From contig NZ_CP011253.3 in assembly GCF_000972785.3 (NCBI RefSeq), forward strand, positions 124,001 through 188,000: a stretch of 64,000 nt of DNA, written 5' to 3'. Both the position numbers and the translations under genes were made by a program. This DNA comes from Pandoraea oxalativorans. Lineage in GTDB: Bacteria; Pseudomonadota; Gammaproteobacteria; Burkholderiales; Burkholderiaceae. The notes beneath the pieces were generated by a model. It ran no database searches. It was not told the DNA's origin and saw only the letters and a program-made list of their open reading frames with translations. Positions within the stretch are counted from its first letter, which is position 1. Every line of letters begins with the position of its first letter. Positions 37,510 through 46,274 of the stretch are shown here, piece by piece.

Positions 37510-38641
37510 TGCCATTCGACCGTTGTCGTCGTCAATCTCGCAGACCTCCGCCACGTCGCAGGGGCGGCAACGGGCGGCGCGCTCGCACGACGATGACGAC
37601 GGCCCTCCGCGGATTCTCTCAGGCGGCCCGGTCGCCGATATCCGAAAGACAGTGGAGTCGGCAGACGAGATGTCGTCCGTCATGGCGCAGTTCCGCCTGC
37701 GCACGATGCGCAAGGAAGAGAATCGCGGCATGGCGCAGAGCTACGACTACATCCTCGAAGAGGACGCGCCGAACAAGATCCTGGCGATTCTCGGTGCGTC
37801 GTGGGTCTCGGCCGAAGGGTTGAACCGACTGCTGAAGGACGCTTTCGACGACGTCACCGACCGATGGCTTGCGCTTCAGGCGCTCGACACGCAGCGCGAA
37901 TCGCTCGGCAGCGCACAACAGCAGGCACTGACCGAAGCGATTCAGCTTGCGCAGGATGCGCCTCGCAAGGAAGTCCGCGAGCGAAAGGCGGGCATTCATT
38001 GCGCGATCAAGGCACGCCTGAGTGCAAAACAGATGCCGCTCGAGTTCGGGCCGCGTATGTTGCGCGCGGCCTATCGTGAGTTTCTGATCAACGACGCCGA
38101 GACGCCCGACATCGATATCTACCAGTCGTGGATTTCCCGATTCGGCTATACGCGACGCGAGCAGGTGCTCAATTTCATCGAAGAGACATTTGTCGACGAC
38201 ATGCGCTCGCTCGACCCGAGCAGCACGGAAGCGGAAGCCCTTGCACCGACGCAGCGCCTTAACGTCCTGAAGCGCCTGCGTTCGTGCGAGCGCACGTTCG
38301 TGCAACGGGTCAGCACCAGTCCGTTTGCCCAACCCTTCAACGCCAACGAAGAAGACTGGCTGCATTTCGTGCTCGCGATCCTGACCGACCCTCGTGCGCT
38401 CGACGAATGCATGAGCGCCGTCGCGGGCCCCGCCGCATTGTTGCAGGACAACGGCGCGCATGGCCGACTGATCGGACTGCTGTACCGGGCTTGCTGCGAC
38501 TTGCCAGGCGAACCGTTACAGACCCAGCAAGCGCGCGACGTGCTGCTCGACGGACTGCGCGAACTCGCCGATGCGGCTTACCGCCGCGAGCGCAGCGACC
38601 GCGCGTTCGACCCTGTGTCGCGACATCGCCGGAGCGCGTAA
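37496..38641 (+). CDS. sctW: T3SS gatekeeper SctW (InvE-like)
   Basis: The gatekeeper sets the order of translocator then effector export. From GTG 37496 (overlapping the sctC stop) the product has 381 residues, close to InvE (about 372). It has an unstructured N-terminus, then the HrpJ/YopN-type helical domain (MAQFRLRTMRKEENRGMAQSYDYIL..). Its stop overlaps the sctV ATG (TAATG). Confidence 0.9.
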   Translation: MASLDAIRPLSSSISQTSATSQGRQRAARSHDDDDGPPRILSGGPVADIRKTVESADEMSSVMAQFRLRTMRKEENRGMAQSYDYILEEDAPNKILAILGASWVSAEGLNRLLKDAFDDVTDRWLALQALDTQRESLGSAQQQALTEAIQLAQDAPRKEVRERKAGIHCAIKARLSAKQMPLEFGPRMLRAAYREFLINDAETPDIDIYQSWISRFGYTRREQVLNFIEETFVDDMRSLDPSSTEAEALAPTQRLNVLKRLRSCERTFVQRVSTSPFAQPFNANEEDWLHFVLAILTDPRALDECMSAVAGPAALLQDNGAHGRLIGLLYRACCDLPGEPLQTQQARDVLLDGLRELADAAYRRERSDRAFDPVSRHRRSA

Positions 38642-40746
38642 TGCCCGCAGCGTTGCTGAGCGAACTGCGGGGTCGTCCCGAGGTCGTCATTCTGATTCTG
38701 ATGTCGTGCGTGATCGCCATGCTGGTGATTCCATTGCCGACCTATCTTGTCGACTTTCTCATCGGCGTGAACATCGCGATTTCCGTGTTGCTTTTCCTCG
38801 GCGCGTTTCACATCGAGCGGATTCTGAACTTCTCGTCGTTCCCTTCGATGCTGCTCATCACGACGTTGTTTCGGCTAGCGTTGTCGATCAGCACCACGCG
38901 TTTGATTCTCATCGATGCCGACGCGGGAAAAATCATCGATTCATTCGGGCAGTTCGTTATCGGCGACAGTCTGGCGGTGGGGTTCGTGGTGTTTGCCATC
39001 GTGACTATCGTGCAGTTCATCGTGATCGCGAAGGGCTCCGAGCGCGTGGCCGAAGTCGCCGCACGTTTTTCGCTCGACGGCATGCCGGGAAAGCAGATGA
39101 GTATCAACGCCGACGTGAAGGCGGGCACCCTCGATAACGACGGTGCCCGCGAGCGTCGCAGTGTGCTGGAGCGCGAGAGTCAGTTGTACGGATCGTTCGA
39201 CGGGGCGATGAAGTTCGTCAAGGGCGACGCGATCGCCGGCATCGTCATCATCTTCGTCAATCTGATCGGCGGCATTATCGTGGGCATGACGCAGCGCGGC
39301 ATGGAGTTGGGTGGCGCACTGGAGACCTACACCACGCTGACCATCGGCGACGGTCTCGTCGCGCAGATTCCGGCGCTGCTCATCTCGGTGTCGGCGGGTT
39401 TCGTCGTGACGCGTGTGAACGGCGAAGCCGACAACATGGGACGCACCATCGTCAGCCAGTTGATGGGCAACCGCTTCGTGCTCGGTGCGACGGCGCTCCT
39501 CACGCTGATCATCGGCACGCTGCCGGGCTTTCCGTTTCCGACATTTTCCCTGCTGGCTTGTCTGCTGGCGCTGGCCTGTTACTTCGCAAAGCCGGACGCC
39601 GTTGCGGCCGTGCATTCGGGCGACGCGGCAAAGGCCGGCAAGAGCGGCAAGCCGGGCGATGGCCCCGCAGGCAAAGCGGGCAAGCCCGGCAAGGCGCGTG
39701 CCAATGCGAAAGCGGATAGCTCGCTCATGTCGATCGACAACCTCGACAGTGTCGCGCCGTCGACGGCGCCGCTGGCCATCGTGATTCCGTCGGCGGTACT
39801 GCCGTCGTTCGAAGCGGCGGGTTTTACGGAGCGGGTCCGCAGCCAGTTCTTCACCGACTTCGGCGTGCATCTGCCGGAGATCCTCTTGCAGGGCTCGTCG
39901 TCGCTCGGCGAATCGCGCGCCGCTGTCTACATCAACGAAGTGCGCGCCGACGAGTTCGTCATCTTCTACGACCGCGTGCGCGTGGACGCCTATACCGGCG
40001 AAATCGCGGCGCTGCAATACGAACCGGTGTTCTCCGGTCCCGAGCGCGGCCGCTGCGCGTGGGTGACGCCTGCGCAGGGCGAGGCGCTCGCCGCCATGCG
40101 ACATCTCACGCACCCGCCCGCCGATGAACTGTATCAGGGCATGGCCGTCCTGCTCACGCGACACGTGAACGAATTCTTCGGCATTCAGGAGACGAAGAAG
40201 ATGCTCGATCTGGTCGAGCAGCATTACCCGGATCTGGTCAAGGAAGTACTGCGGCACGTGGCATTGCAGCGTGTCTCGGAGATTCTGCAACGTCTGGTCA
40301 TGGAGCGGATCTCCGTGCGCAACATGAAGCTCGTGATGGAAGTGCTTGCCATGTGGGCTCCGCGTGAGAAGGATGTGCTGAATCTCGTCGAGCACGTGCG
40401 CGGCGCGCTGGGCCGCTATATCTGCAACAAGTTCCTGCGCAGCGGTGAGCTGCGCGTCGTCATGCTCTCCGCCGAGATCGAGGAGAGTGTGCGCCGCTCG
40501 ATCCGGCAGACGGCCGGTGGCGCGTTCGTCAATATGGACCCGAAGGACGCCGAGGCGCTGCTCGACCGTGTCGCACTCGCGCTCGACGCGTCCGGGCGGC
40601 CCCACAAAGACCTGGTGCTGCTCGCGTCGGTCGACGTGCGGCGCTTTGTGAAGAAGCTGGCGGAAACGCGCTTTCGCGATCTGGAAGTGTTGTCGTTCGG
40701 CGAGCTGGTCGACGGCGTGTCCGTCAACGTCATCAGCACGATCTGA
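38641..40746 (+). CDS. sctV: T3SS export gate protein SctV (InvA-like)
   Basis: SctV (FlhA/InvA family) forms the nonameric export gate. The 701-residue protein has about seven to eight N-terminal helices, the family FHIPEP-like region (VKGDAIAGIVIIFVNLIGGI) and a large cytoplasmic domain (ILLQGSSSLGESRAAVYINEVRADEF; VALQRVSEILQRLVMERISVRN). A linker of about 35 residues rich in Gly, Lys and Ala (near 321-358) separates the two halves and is more repetitive than in InvA. No invB-type gene follows; sctN starts two bases after the stop. Confidence 0.96.
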   Translation: MPAALLSELRGRPEVVILILMSCVIAMLVIPLPTYLVDFLIGVNIAISVLLFLGAFHIERILNFSSFPSMLLITTLFRLALSISTTRLILIDADAGKIIDSFGQFVIGDSLAVGFVVFAIVTIVQFIVIAKGSERVAEVAARFSLDGMPGKQMSINADVKAGTLDNDGARERRSVLERESQLYGSFDGAMKFVKGDAIAGIVIIFVNLIGGIIVGMTQRGMELGGALETYTTLTIGDGLVAQIPALLISVSAGFVVTRVNGEADNMGRTIVSQLMGNRFVLGATALLTLIIGTLPGFPFPTFSLLACLLALACYFAKPDAVAAVHSGDAAKAGKSGKPGDGPAGKAGKPGKARANAKADSSLMSIDNLDSVAPSTAPLAIVIPSAVLPSFEAAGFTERVRSQFFTDFGVHLPEILLQGSSSLGESRAAVYINEVRADEFVIFYDRVRVDAYTGEIAALQYEPVFSGPERGRCAWVTPAQGEALAAMRHLTHPPADELYQGMAVLLTRHVNEFFGIQETKKMLDLVEQHYPDLVKEVLRHVALQRVSEILQRLVMERISVRNMKLVMEVLAMWAPREKDVLNLVEHVRGALGRYICNKFLRSGELRVVMLSAEIEESVRRSIRQTAGGAFVNMDPKDAEALLDRVALALDASGRPHKDLVLLASVDVRRFVKKLAETRFRDLEVLSFGELVDGVSVNVISTI

Positions 40747-40748
40747 GC

Positions 40749-42119
40749 ATGCCGATGACCCCCATGACGCAAACACCGATCCACGGGCCGTCCCAAATGC
40801 CTACCCAAACGCCGACCGGGGCCAGCCCGTCGTTCGTGCGGCATCTCTCGCTGATTTCGCGCATCGCCGGACACACGGCCGAGGCGCACATCCCGGGGGT
40901 GACCATCGGTGAGATTTGCGATATCCGCCGCACGTGGCGGGATGCGCACGTCGTGGGGCAAGCGCAGGTGATCGCGGTGCACGACGAACGCGCCATTCTC
41001 AGCCTGTTCGCCGCCACACAAGGGTTGTCCTGCGATTCGGCGTTGCTGCCCACGGGGCGTCAGGCGTCGTGCAGCCCGCACGAGACATGGCGCGGGGCCG
41101 TGCTCGACGCTGGCGGCGGTATCGTGGATCGCATCGACGGGCAGCCGTTGGCGCCGGTGCGCGCGGGCGCGACGGAGCGTGCGCTGCTGGCCCCGGCGTT
41201 GCCTTATCCCGAACGCGTGGGCGTCGATAGCGCCCTGCATACGGGGCTGCGCGCCATCGACGCGTTGATGCCCTGTGGCGTAGGGCAACGTGTCGGTATC
41301 TTCGCGCCTGCGGGATGCGGCAAGACGTCGTTCATGAACGCGCTGCTGGCCGGTGTCGAGGTCGACACGACGGTGATCGCGCTGATCGGCGAGCGGGGGC
41401 GCGAGGTGGTGGAGATCGTCGAAGCGCTGAGAGCGTCGCCGGGCGCGCAGCGCTGCGTCGTGATCTTCGCGACCTCGGATGCGCCTGCCGTTACGCGCCG
41501 CAATGCTGCCCTGCTGGCGACCACGGCCGCCGAGCACTTCCGCGATCAGGGGCAGCGGGTGGCGCTGTTCGTCGACTCGCTGACCCGCTACGTGCGCGCG
41601 TGCCGCGACCTGGCGCTCGCGACTGGCGAGCTGCCCATGCGCGCAGGCGTACCGGCATCGGTCTACACGAGCCTGCCGCAACTGCTGGAGCGCGCCGGGG
41701 CATCCACACGCGGCAGCATCAGCGCCTTCTACACCGTGTTGCTGGAAGACGACGAGATGCCGGACCCCATGGCCGAAGAGATTCGCTCGATCCTCGACGG
41801 ACATATCCATCTGAGCGCCCAACTGGCGCATCGGAACCACTATCCGGCCATCGACGTGCTACGCAGCGTGAGTCGTGTCGCCACGCGCGTTGCGCCGCCC
41901 GGCCAGATGCGCGTGGCGGGCGAGCTGCGGGCATGGCTGGCACGCCTCGAATCGTTGCAGACGTTGGTGGACCTCGGCGAATACCGGCCCGGCGTGAATG
42001 CTCAGGACGACCGTGCGATGGAAGCGAAGCCGTACATCGAAGCCTTCCTGAAGCAAGGGGCGCACGAATGGTCGTCCGCCGACGAGACGCTGAGGAGGTT
42101 GCATGAAATCGTGGGGTGA
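40749..42119 (+). CDS. sctN: T3SS ATPase SctN (InvC-like)
   Basis: SctN is the hexameric ATPase that strips chaperones and unfolds substrates. The 456-residue protein has the Walker A motif APAGCGKTS at about 186-194, the GERGRE segment, Walker B (RVALFVDSLTRYVRA), and a C-terminal chaperone-docking domain. An N-terminal Pro/Thr-rich stretch makes it slightly longer than InvC (431); an internal Met could be the true start. It overlaps sctO by 17 bases. Confidence 0.95.
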   Translation: MPMTPMTQTPIHGPSQMPTQTPTGASPSFVRHLSLISRIAGHTAEAHIPGVTIGEICDIRRTWRDAHVVGQAQVIAVHDERAILSLFAATQGLSCDSALLPTGRQASCSPHETWRGAVLDAGGGIVDRIDGQPLAPVRAGATERALLAPALPYPERVGVDSALHTGLRAIDALMPCGVGQRVGIFAPAGCGKTSFMNALLAGVEVDTTVIALIGERGREVVEIVEALRASPGAQRCVVIFATSDAPAVTRRNAALLATTAAEHFRDQGQRVALFVDSLTRYVRACRDLALATGELPMRAGVPASVYTSLPQLLERAGASTRGSISAFYTVLLEDDEMPDPMAEEIRSILDGHIHLSAQLAHRNHYPAIDVLRSVSRVATRVAPPGQMRVAGELRAWLARLESLQTLVDLGEYRPGVNAQDDRAMEAKPYIEAFLKQGAHEWSSADETLRRLHEIVG

Positions 42120-42558
42120 CGCACGACGACTCTGTCGTGCTGCGTTGCAGATCAAGGAGATTCAGGAGCGCGAGTTGCGCCACATCTCGTTCAGGGACGC
42201 AGATCTCGTCAGACAGTTCGACGAGATCGAGGCACAGCGCGACGCGATTCTCGCGTTGATCGCTTCGTCGAAGCCGTCGCAACTGGAATCGGATATCAAT
42301 GGACTGCGCGGCGGCATGCGTGTGACGGGGCTATTGCGTCAGCAGGTGCGCGATCTCGATGTGAAGCTCGCGACGCTGGCCGAATCGCGCGAGCAGTTGG
42401 AGACCGACCGCGAACTGACCGAGAACGAGCGGCGGCGATGGCGGCGCAAGGAGACGAAGTACACACGTCTGGCGAAGACCTTGCGTGACGACGCTCGCAA
42501 ACGTCAGGCGCATGTGGAATATAGCGAACTTGAGGAACATCAGTCATGGCGCAGGTGA
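42103..42558 (+). CDS. sctO: T3SS central stalk protein SctO (InvI/SpaM-like)
   Basis: The 151-residue protein is a long basic coiled coil (RRLCRAALQIKEIQERELRHISFRDADLVRQF through ESREQLETDRELTENERRRWRRKETK), as expected for the FliJ-like stalk that couples SctN to SctV. The ATG at 42103 has a perfect aggagg site inside sctN. It overlaps sctP by 13 bases. Confidence 0.87.
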   Translation: MKSWGDARRLCRAALQIKEIQERELRHISFRDADLVRQFDEIEAQRDAILALIASSKPSQLESDINGLRGGMRVTGLLRQQVRDLDVKLATLAESREQLETDRELTENERRRWRRKETKYTRLAKTLRDDARKRQAHVEYSELEEHQSWRR

Positions 42559-43610
42559 GCGTGGCAGGAACGGCCGAGGTATCGGCAAGTCCGGACGAGA
42601 CCGGGCGACAGCAGGCGAGCGACAAAACGATGGCGCAGCGTGTGGACGAAGCGCTGCGCAGGCGCGCGTCCGAGCATCGAAATGCGGACGACATGCCGAG
42701 CGCCGCGCCGCTTTGGTGCTTACCGATGCCGATGGATCGCTCGCCGCCGCTACGGCTCCATGACGTGTCCGCAGGCTCGGCGTCACCGGGCGACGGCGCG
42801 TCGTCTGTTCGGCGAGCGCACGCAACGTCTGTCGACGGCAAGGAGGCGACCGACCCGTCGACACGTCACGGCGACGCGCGTAAGGCGCTTGTCGAGTTGC
42901 TCAGGGCGAGCCGACTCTTGGACGGACCGACGCGATCCGTCACCGGCCAGCGCACCGATGCGTCGCTCGTCGCCGGTACCCCCGAAGTCGACACCGACCG
43001 TGCCTCGGTGCACCGTCGCGACGCAAGGACGTCGACGAGCGGGGGTGTTGCCGATATCGGCGAGGTCGGTGAATCGAGCACCGCGAGCGTGGACGGTCGC
43101 GCCATGACGGTGGCGGGCGCAGCGTTGGAGGCCACGCCGGAAGCAGGATCACGTCACGATTCGCGCGAGCGGTCGCATCGAGGGGAGGGGGGCGCCAGCG
43201 CGCCAGGCGCTTCGACGCCACAAGTCGTGCACGGGCAGACGTTCGCACCACCTCCGGGTGCACGTCGATTCGCCGCGCCGATGCCGCACCGACCCATGGC
43301 GCCGCGTGCACCGGTGCACCCATTACCTGGCGATGCCACACACCGGCCGTTCCCCGCTGGCGACGGCATGCGCTACGCATTCGGCAGCTGGGGCAAAGGG
43401 CACTTCGTCAATGTGCGGGTCATTCAAGTGGACGGACGACGAGGCTTCATGCTCGGCGCATCGGACGCCGTGGTGCAGCGGCGCTTGACGGCGGCACTGC
43501 CGGGCGCGGCGTCTTCGTCGGACGAGGGTGCGTCGCGCCGCTTCGGTGTGCGCGCCATCGAAGCCGTCGAGAAATTGGAGAACACAAGCGATGAGGACGC
43601 CGGATGCTGA
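42546..43610 (+). CDS. sctP: T3SS needle-length/substrate-switch protein SctP (InvJ-like)
   Basis: The 354-residue product fits InvJ/SpaN (about 336) by position and composition: a low-complexity Ser/Ala/Arg-rich first two thirds and a compact C-terminal region (MRYAFGSWGKGHFVNVRVIQVDGRRGFMLGASDAVVQRRL). This secreted ruler protein fixes needle length and triggers the switch to later substrates. Sequence conservation is low; the call depends on order. It overlaps sctQ by 7 bases. Confidence 0.82.
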   Translation: MAQVSVAGTAEVSASPDETGRQQASDKTMAQRVDEALRRRASEHRNADDMPSAAPLWCLPMPMDRSPPLRLHDVSAGSASPGDGASSVRRAHATSVDGKEATDPSTRHGDARKALVELLRASRLLDGPTRSVTGQRTDASLVAGTPEVDTDRASVHRRDARTSTSGGVADIGEVGESSTASVDGRAMTVAGAALEATPEAGSRHDSRERSHRGEGGASAPGASTPQVVHGQTFAPPPGARRFAAPMPHRPMAPRAPVHPLPGDATHRPFPAGDGMRYAFGSWGKGHFVNVRVIQVDGRRGFMLGASDAVVQRRLTAALPGAASSSDEGASRRFGVRAIEAVEKLENTSDEDAGC

Positions 43611-44575
43611 AACTGAGGCGCATCGACGAAGGACAGTCGCGGCTCACGCTGGCGGCCGATGCCTGGCAAGCGCGGGGCTGGTCGGCATCGCTCGAATATC
43701 TGCCGCGCATGGGGTCGTGGATTCGCGTGCAGGACACAGCGCATACGTGGCAAGGGTGGGTGGAGCCCGGCATGTGGCTCGAAGGCGCCGCGCATGAGTT
43801 GGCCTCGCTTGCGTGCTGCGCCGATTCCGAGCAACTGGCGGCGCGGTTGTTCACGGTGACGGCGAACCCGTTGCATTTGCCGATGCCGGAGTTGCGTTAT
43901 GACGTGCTCGACGTCGGTGCACCCATCGACGGTGCGGCGCTACCCGAAGCGATGTTGCTCAAGGTGCGGGCGGCGGAGTGCCCCGTATGGCTCGCGCGGG
44001 TGCCCGACGTACGCGGCACGATGCCGCTCGATGTGCGCGGCGTGCGCTTCTCGCTCGACGTGGAGATTGGACGCAGCACGGCCCGGCTGGCGACGCTGCG
44101 CAGCATTCGTCGCGGCGATGTCCTGATCGTTCGCGACGTGACGCGTCGGCTGAGTTGTGCGGGACGTGTGATCGGCGGTTATCAACAGGAGGAGGGGAGC
44201 GCGATGCTGGAAACCTATTTGCATGACGAGATCGAGGACATGATGCCCGAGCGTGTACGAGAGGACGACGACTTGGGCGACATGGCAGCAACTTCCGGTA
44301 GGGCGACGTCGCTGACCCAACTGCCTGTCGAACTGGTATTCGTGCTGCAACGCGAGCGCATGACGCTTGCCGAACTGGAACAACTCGGTCGCACGCGTCT
44401 GCTTGCGTTACAACCGGGCGCGGAGCGGCACGTCGAGGTGCGCGCCAACGGCACGTTGCTCGCGCGTGGCGAACTCGTGCAACTCGATGGACGGCTGGGC
44501 GTCGAGATCTTCGAGTGGCTGATGGAGACGGACGACGCGCAACGGGAAGCTAAGGGACCGGATCATGTGGAGTGA
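43604..44575 (+). CDS. sctQ: T3SS C-ring protein SctQ (SpaO-like)
   Basis: The 323-residue protein corresponds to SpaO, the sorting platform core, with two SPOA surface-presentation domains (about 140-200, FSLDVEIGRSTARLATLRSIRRGDVLIV; about 245-315, LPVELVFVLQRERMTLAELEQLGRTRLLAL). An in-frame ATG at 44204 (residue 201) sits behind a strong aggaggagg site, so a 123-residue short form (SctQ-C) is expected, as reported for SpaO. It overlaps sctR by 11 bases. Confidence 0.92.
   Translation: MLKLRRIDEGQSRLTLAADAWQARGWSASLEYLPRMGSWIRVQDTAHTWQGWVEPGMWLEGAAHELASLACCADSEQLAARLFTVTANPLHLPMPELRYDVLDVGAPIDGAALPEAMLLKVRAAECPVWLARVPDVRGTMPLDVRGVRFSLDVEIGRSTARLATLRSIRRGDVLIVRDVTRRLSCAGRVIGGYQQEEGSAMLETYLHDEIEDMMPERVREDDDLGDMAATSGRATSLTQLPVELVFVLQRERMTLAELEQLGRTRLLALQPGAERHVEVRANGTLLARGELVQLDGRLGVEIFEWLMETDDAQREAKGPDHVE
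44204..44575 (+). CDS. Likely internal translation product SctQ-C (SpaO short form)
   Basis: The in-frame internal ATG at 44204 is preceded by caggaggagggg (about 44185-44197), one of the best ribosome sites in the operon. The 123-residue product would contain only the C-terminal SPOA domain. Salmonella SpaO makes a short form from an internal start near residue 203, almost the same place. Its presence here is inferred from the ribosome site. Confidence 0.7.
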   Translation: MLETYLHDEIEDMMPERVREDDDLGDMAATSGRATSLTQLPVELVFVLQRERMTLAELEQLGRTRLLALQPGAERHVEVRANGTLLARGELVQLDGRLGVEIFEWLMETDDAQREAKGPDHVE

Positions 44576-45209
44576 TGTACCGGCGATTGCGGTACTGAGT
44601 TTCTTCACGCTGCTGCCGTTTCTGGTGGCGTCGGGTACCTGCTTCGTCAAGTTTTCCATCGTGTTCGTGATGGTGCGCAACGCGCTCGGGCTCCAACAGG
44701 TGCCGAGCAATATGACGCTTAACGGCGCGGCGTTGCTGATCTCGGTTTTCGTCATGCTGCCGGTGACGACGGCGGTGCTCGACGCATATCAGGCGAACCC
44801 CGTCAACTTTGCCGATCCGAATTCGGTGCGTCGCTTTCTCGACGACGGCCTCTCGCCCTATCGCGATTACCTGCTCAAGTACGCCGACCCGCAGTTGACG
44901 CAGTTCTTCGCGCATCAGGAAGTGACCCGCGACGGCGCCGGCGTCCCGCTCGACGCCGCTGCGCCGTCCATCTTCGCGCTGCTCCCGGCGTATGCGCTCA
45001 CCGAAATCAAGAGCGCGTTGACGATCGGTTTTTATCTGTATCTGCCGTTCGTGGTCGTCGATCTGATGGTCTCCAGCGTGCTGCTCTCGCTGGGCATGAT
45101 GATGATGAGCCCGGTGACGATCTCCGTGCCGATCAAACTCATTCTGTTTGTCGCGATGGACGGATGGTCACTGTTGTCGCAAGGTCTGGTCAGCCAGTAT
45201 CTGCAATAG
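44565..45209 (+). CDS. sctR: T3SS export apparatus protein SctR (SpaP-like)
   Basis: SctR (FliP family, 214 residues) forms the pentameric core of the export gate. It has hydrophobic helices at both ends (AVLSFFTLLPFLVASGTCFVKFSIVFVMVRNALGLQQVPSNM; YLPFVVVDLMVSSVLLSLGMMMMSP) and the conserved central PSIFALLPAYALTEIKSAL. It overlaps sctQ. Confidence 0.96.
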   Translation: MWSDVPAIAVLSFFTLLPFLVASGTCFVKFSIVFVMVRNALGLQQVPSNMTLNGAALLISVFVMLPVTTAVLDAYQANPVNFADPNSVRRFLDDGLSPYRDYLLKYADPQLTQFFAHQEVTRDGAGVPLDAAAPSIFALLPAYALTEIKSALTIGFYLYLPFVVVDLMVSSVLLSLGMMMMSPVTISVPIKLILFVAMDGWSLLSQGLVSQYLQ

Positions 45210-45219
45210 GGAGCGCGCC

Positions 45220-45483
45220 ATGGATAACTTGATTTATGCGGGCAACCGCGCGCTGTACCTGGTGCTCATTCTGTCGGCGGGACCTGTTGCGGTGGCTACG
45301 CTCGTCGGCGTGACCGTCGGCTTGCTTCAGACGGTCACACAGGTGCAGGAGCAGACGCTGCCGTTCGGCCTGAAACTGCTCGCTGTCTCGCTGAGTCTGT
45401 TTCTGCTCGCCGACTGGTTCGGCGAGACGCTGGTCGGCTACGGCGCGGCCATGCTGAAACTGGCCATGACGGGCAACGCCTGA
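45220..45483 (+). CDS. sctS: T3SS export apparatus protein SctS (SpaQ-like)
   Basis: This 87-residue FliQ-family protein has two transmembrane helices (YLVLILSAGPVAVATLVGVTVGLLQTVTQVQEQTLPF; AVSLSLFLLADWFGETLVGYG). It packs around SctR in the export gate. The start at 45220 follows aggga; the stop is 1 base before the sctT ATG. Confidence 0.95.
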   Translation: MDNLIYAGNRALYLVLILSAGPVAVATLVGVTVGLLQTVTQVQEQTLPFGLKLLAVSLSLFLLADWFGETLVGYGAAMLKLAMTGNA

Positions 45484-45484
45484 C

Positions 45485-46261
45485 ATGGATGTATCGCTCG
45501 TCTTCGCGCATCACGATGGCATTCTGGCGGTCGCGATGGCGTACGCGCGTGTCGCGCCGTCGGTGTTCCTGCTGCCGATCCTCAACGGGAATGTCTTGTC
45601 GGGCGTCGTGCGCACGACCGTTTCCATGTGGATGGCCGTGGGCGTCTGGCCTTATGCCTATGGGGCACCTCTCCCGCTGGATGGTTTCGTATGGGCGCTA
45701 CTGCTGCGCGAGGCGGCGCTGGGGCTGGTGATCGCGGTGGCTGTGGCGCTGCCGTTCTGGGTGTTCCACGCGCTGGGGGCGTACATCGACAACCAGCGCG
45801 GCGCCACGCTCAGCAGCGTGATCGATCCGGCGAACGGCATCGATACGTCGGAACTCGCCGGATTCTTCCAGTGGTTCGGGGCGGCGATCTATCTGCAACT
45901 CGGCGGCATGACGTTACTGCTCGAAGTGCTGGCACGCAGTTACCGCGTGTGCGAGCCGTTCGGGCAGTGCACGATCTCGGTCGCTCGCATTCACGAATTT
46001 CTCGATGTGCTTGTCAGCCATGCGATTGCGCTGTCGGCGCCGGTGGTCGCCGCCCTGTTTCTGTCCGAACTGGTGCTGGGGCTGTTGTCGCGCTTCGCAC
46101 CGCAGGTCAATGCCTTTGCGCTGTCGCTGACGATCAAGAGTCTCATCGCGTTTTCCATCTTGCTGATCTATTTCTCCGCGACGCTACCGGACGCGCTCGT
46201 GTCGATGTTCATGCGTCCCGACGACGTTGTGCGCTGGATCGCGCCGGTCGCAGGGCCGTAG
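45485..46261 (+). CDS. sctT: T3SS export apparatus protein SctT (SpaR-like)
   Basis: SctT (FliR family, 258 residues, about six helices) completes the SctR-S-T export core. Family segments include AYARVAPSVFLLPILNGNVLSG, LREAALGLVIAVAVALPFWVFHALGAYIDNQRGATL and LSLTIKSLIAFSILLIYF. It starts 1 base after the sctS stop and ends 13 bases before sctU. Confidence 0.95.
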   Translation: MDVSLVFAHHDGILAVAMAYARVAPSVFLLPILNGNVLSGVVRTTVSMWMAVGVWPYAYGAPLPLDGFVWALLLREAALGLVIAVAVALPFWVFHALGAYIDNQRGATLSSVIDPANGIDTSELAGFFQWFGAAIYLQLGGMTLLLEVLARSYRVCEPFGQCTISVARIHEFLDVLVSHAIALSAPVVAALFLSELVLGLLSRFAPQVNAFALSLTIKSLIAFSILLIYFSATLPDALVSMFMRPDDVVRWIAPVAGP

Positions 46262-46274
46262 ACGTAAGCGCGGT

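Noticed and set aside
38941..40776. Long - strand open frame opposite sctV
   Set aside because: It is a shadow of a certain membrane protein gene, with no ribosome site or domain.
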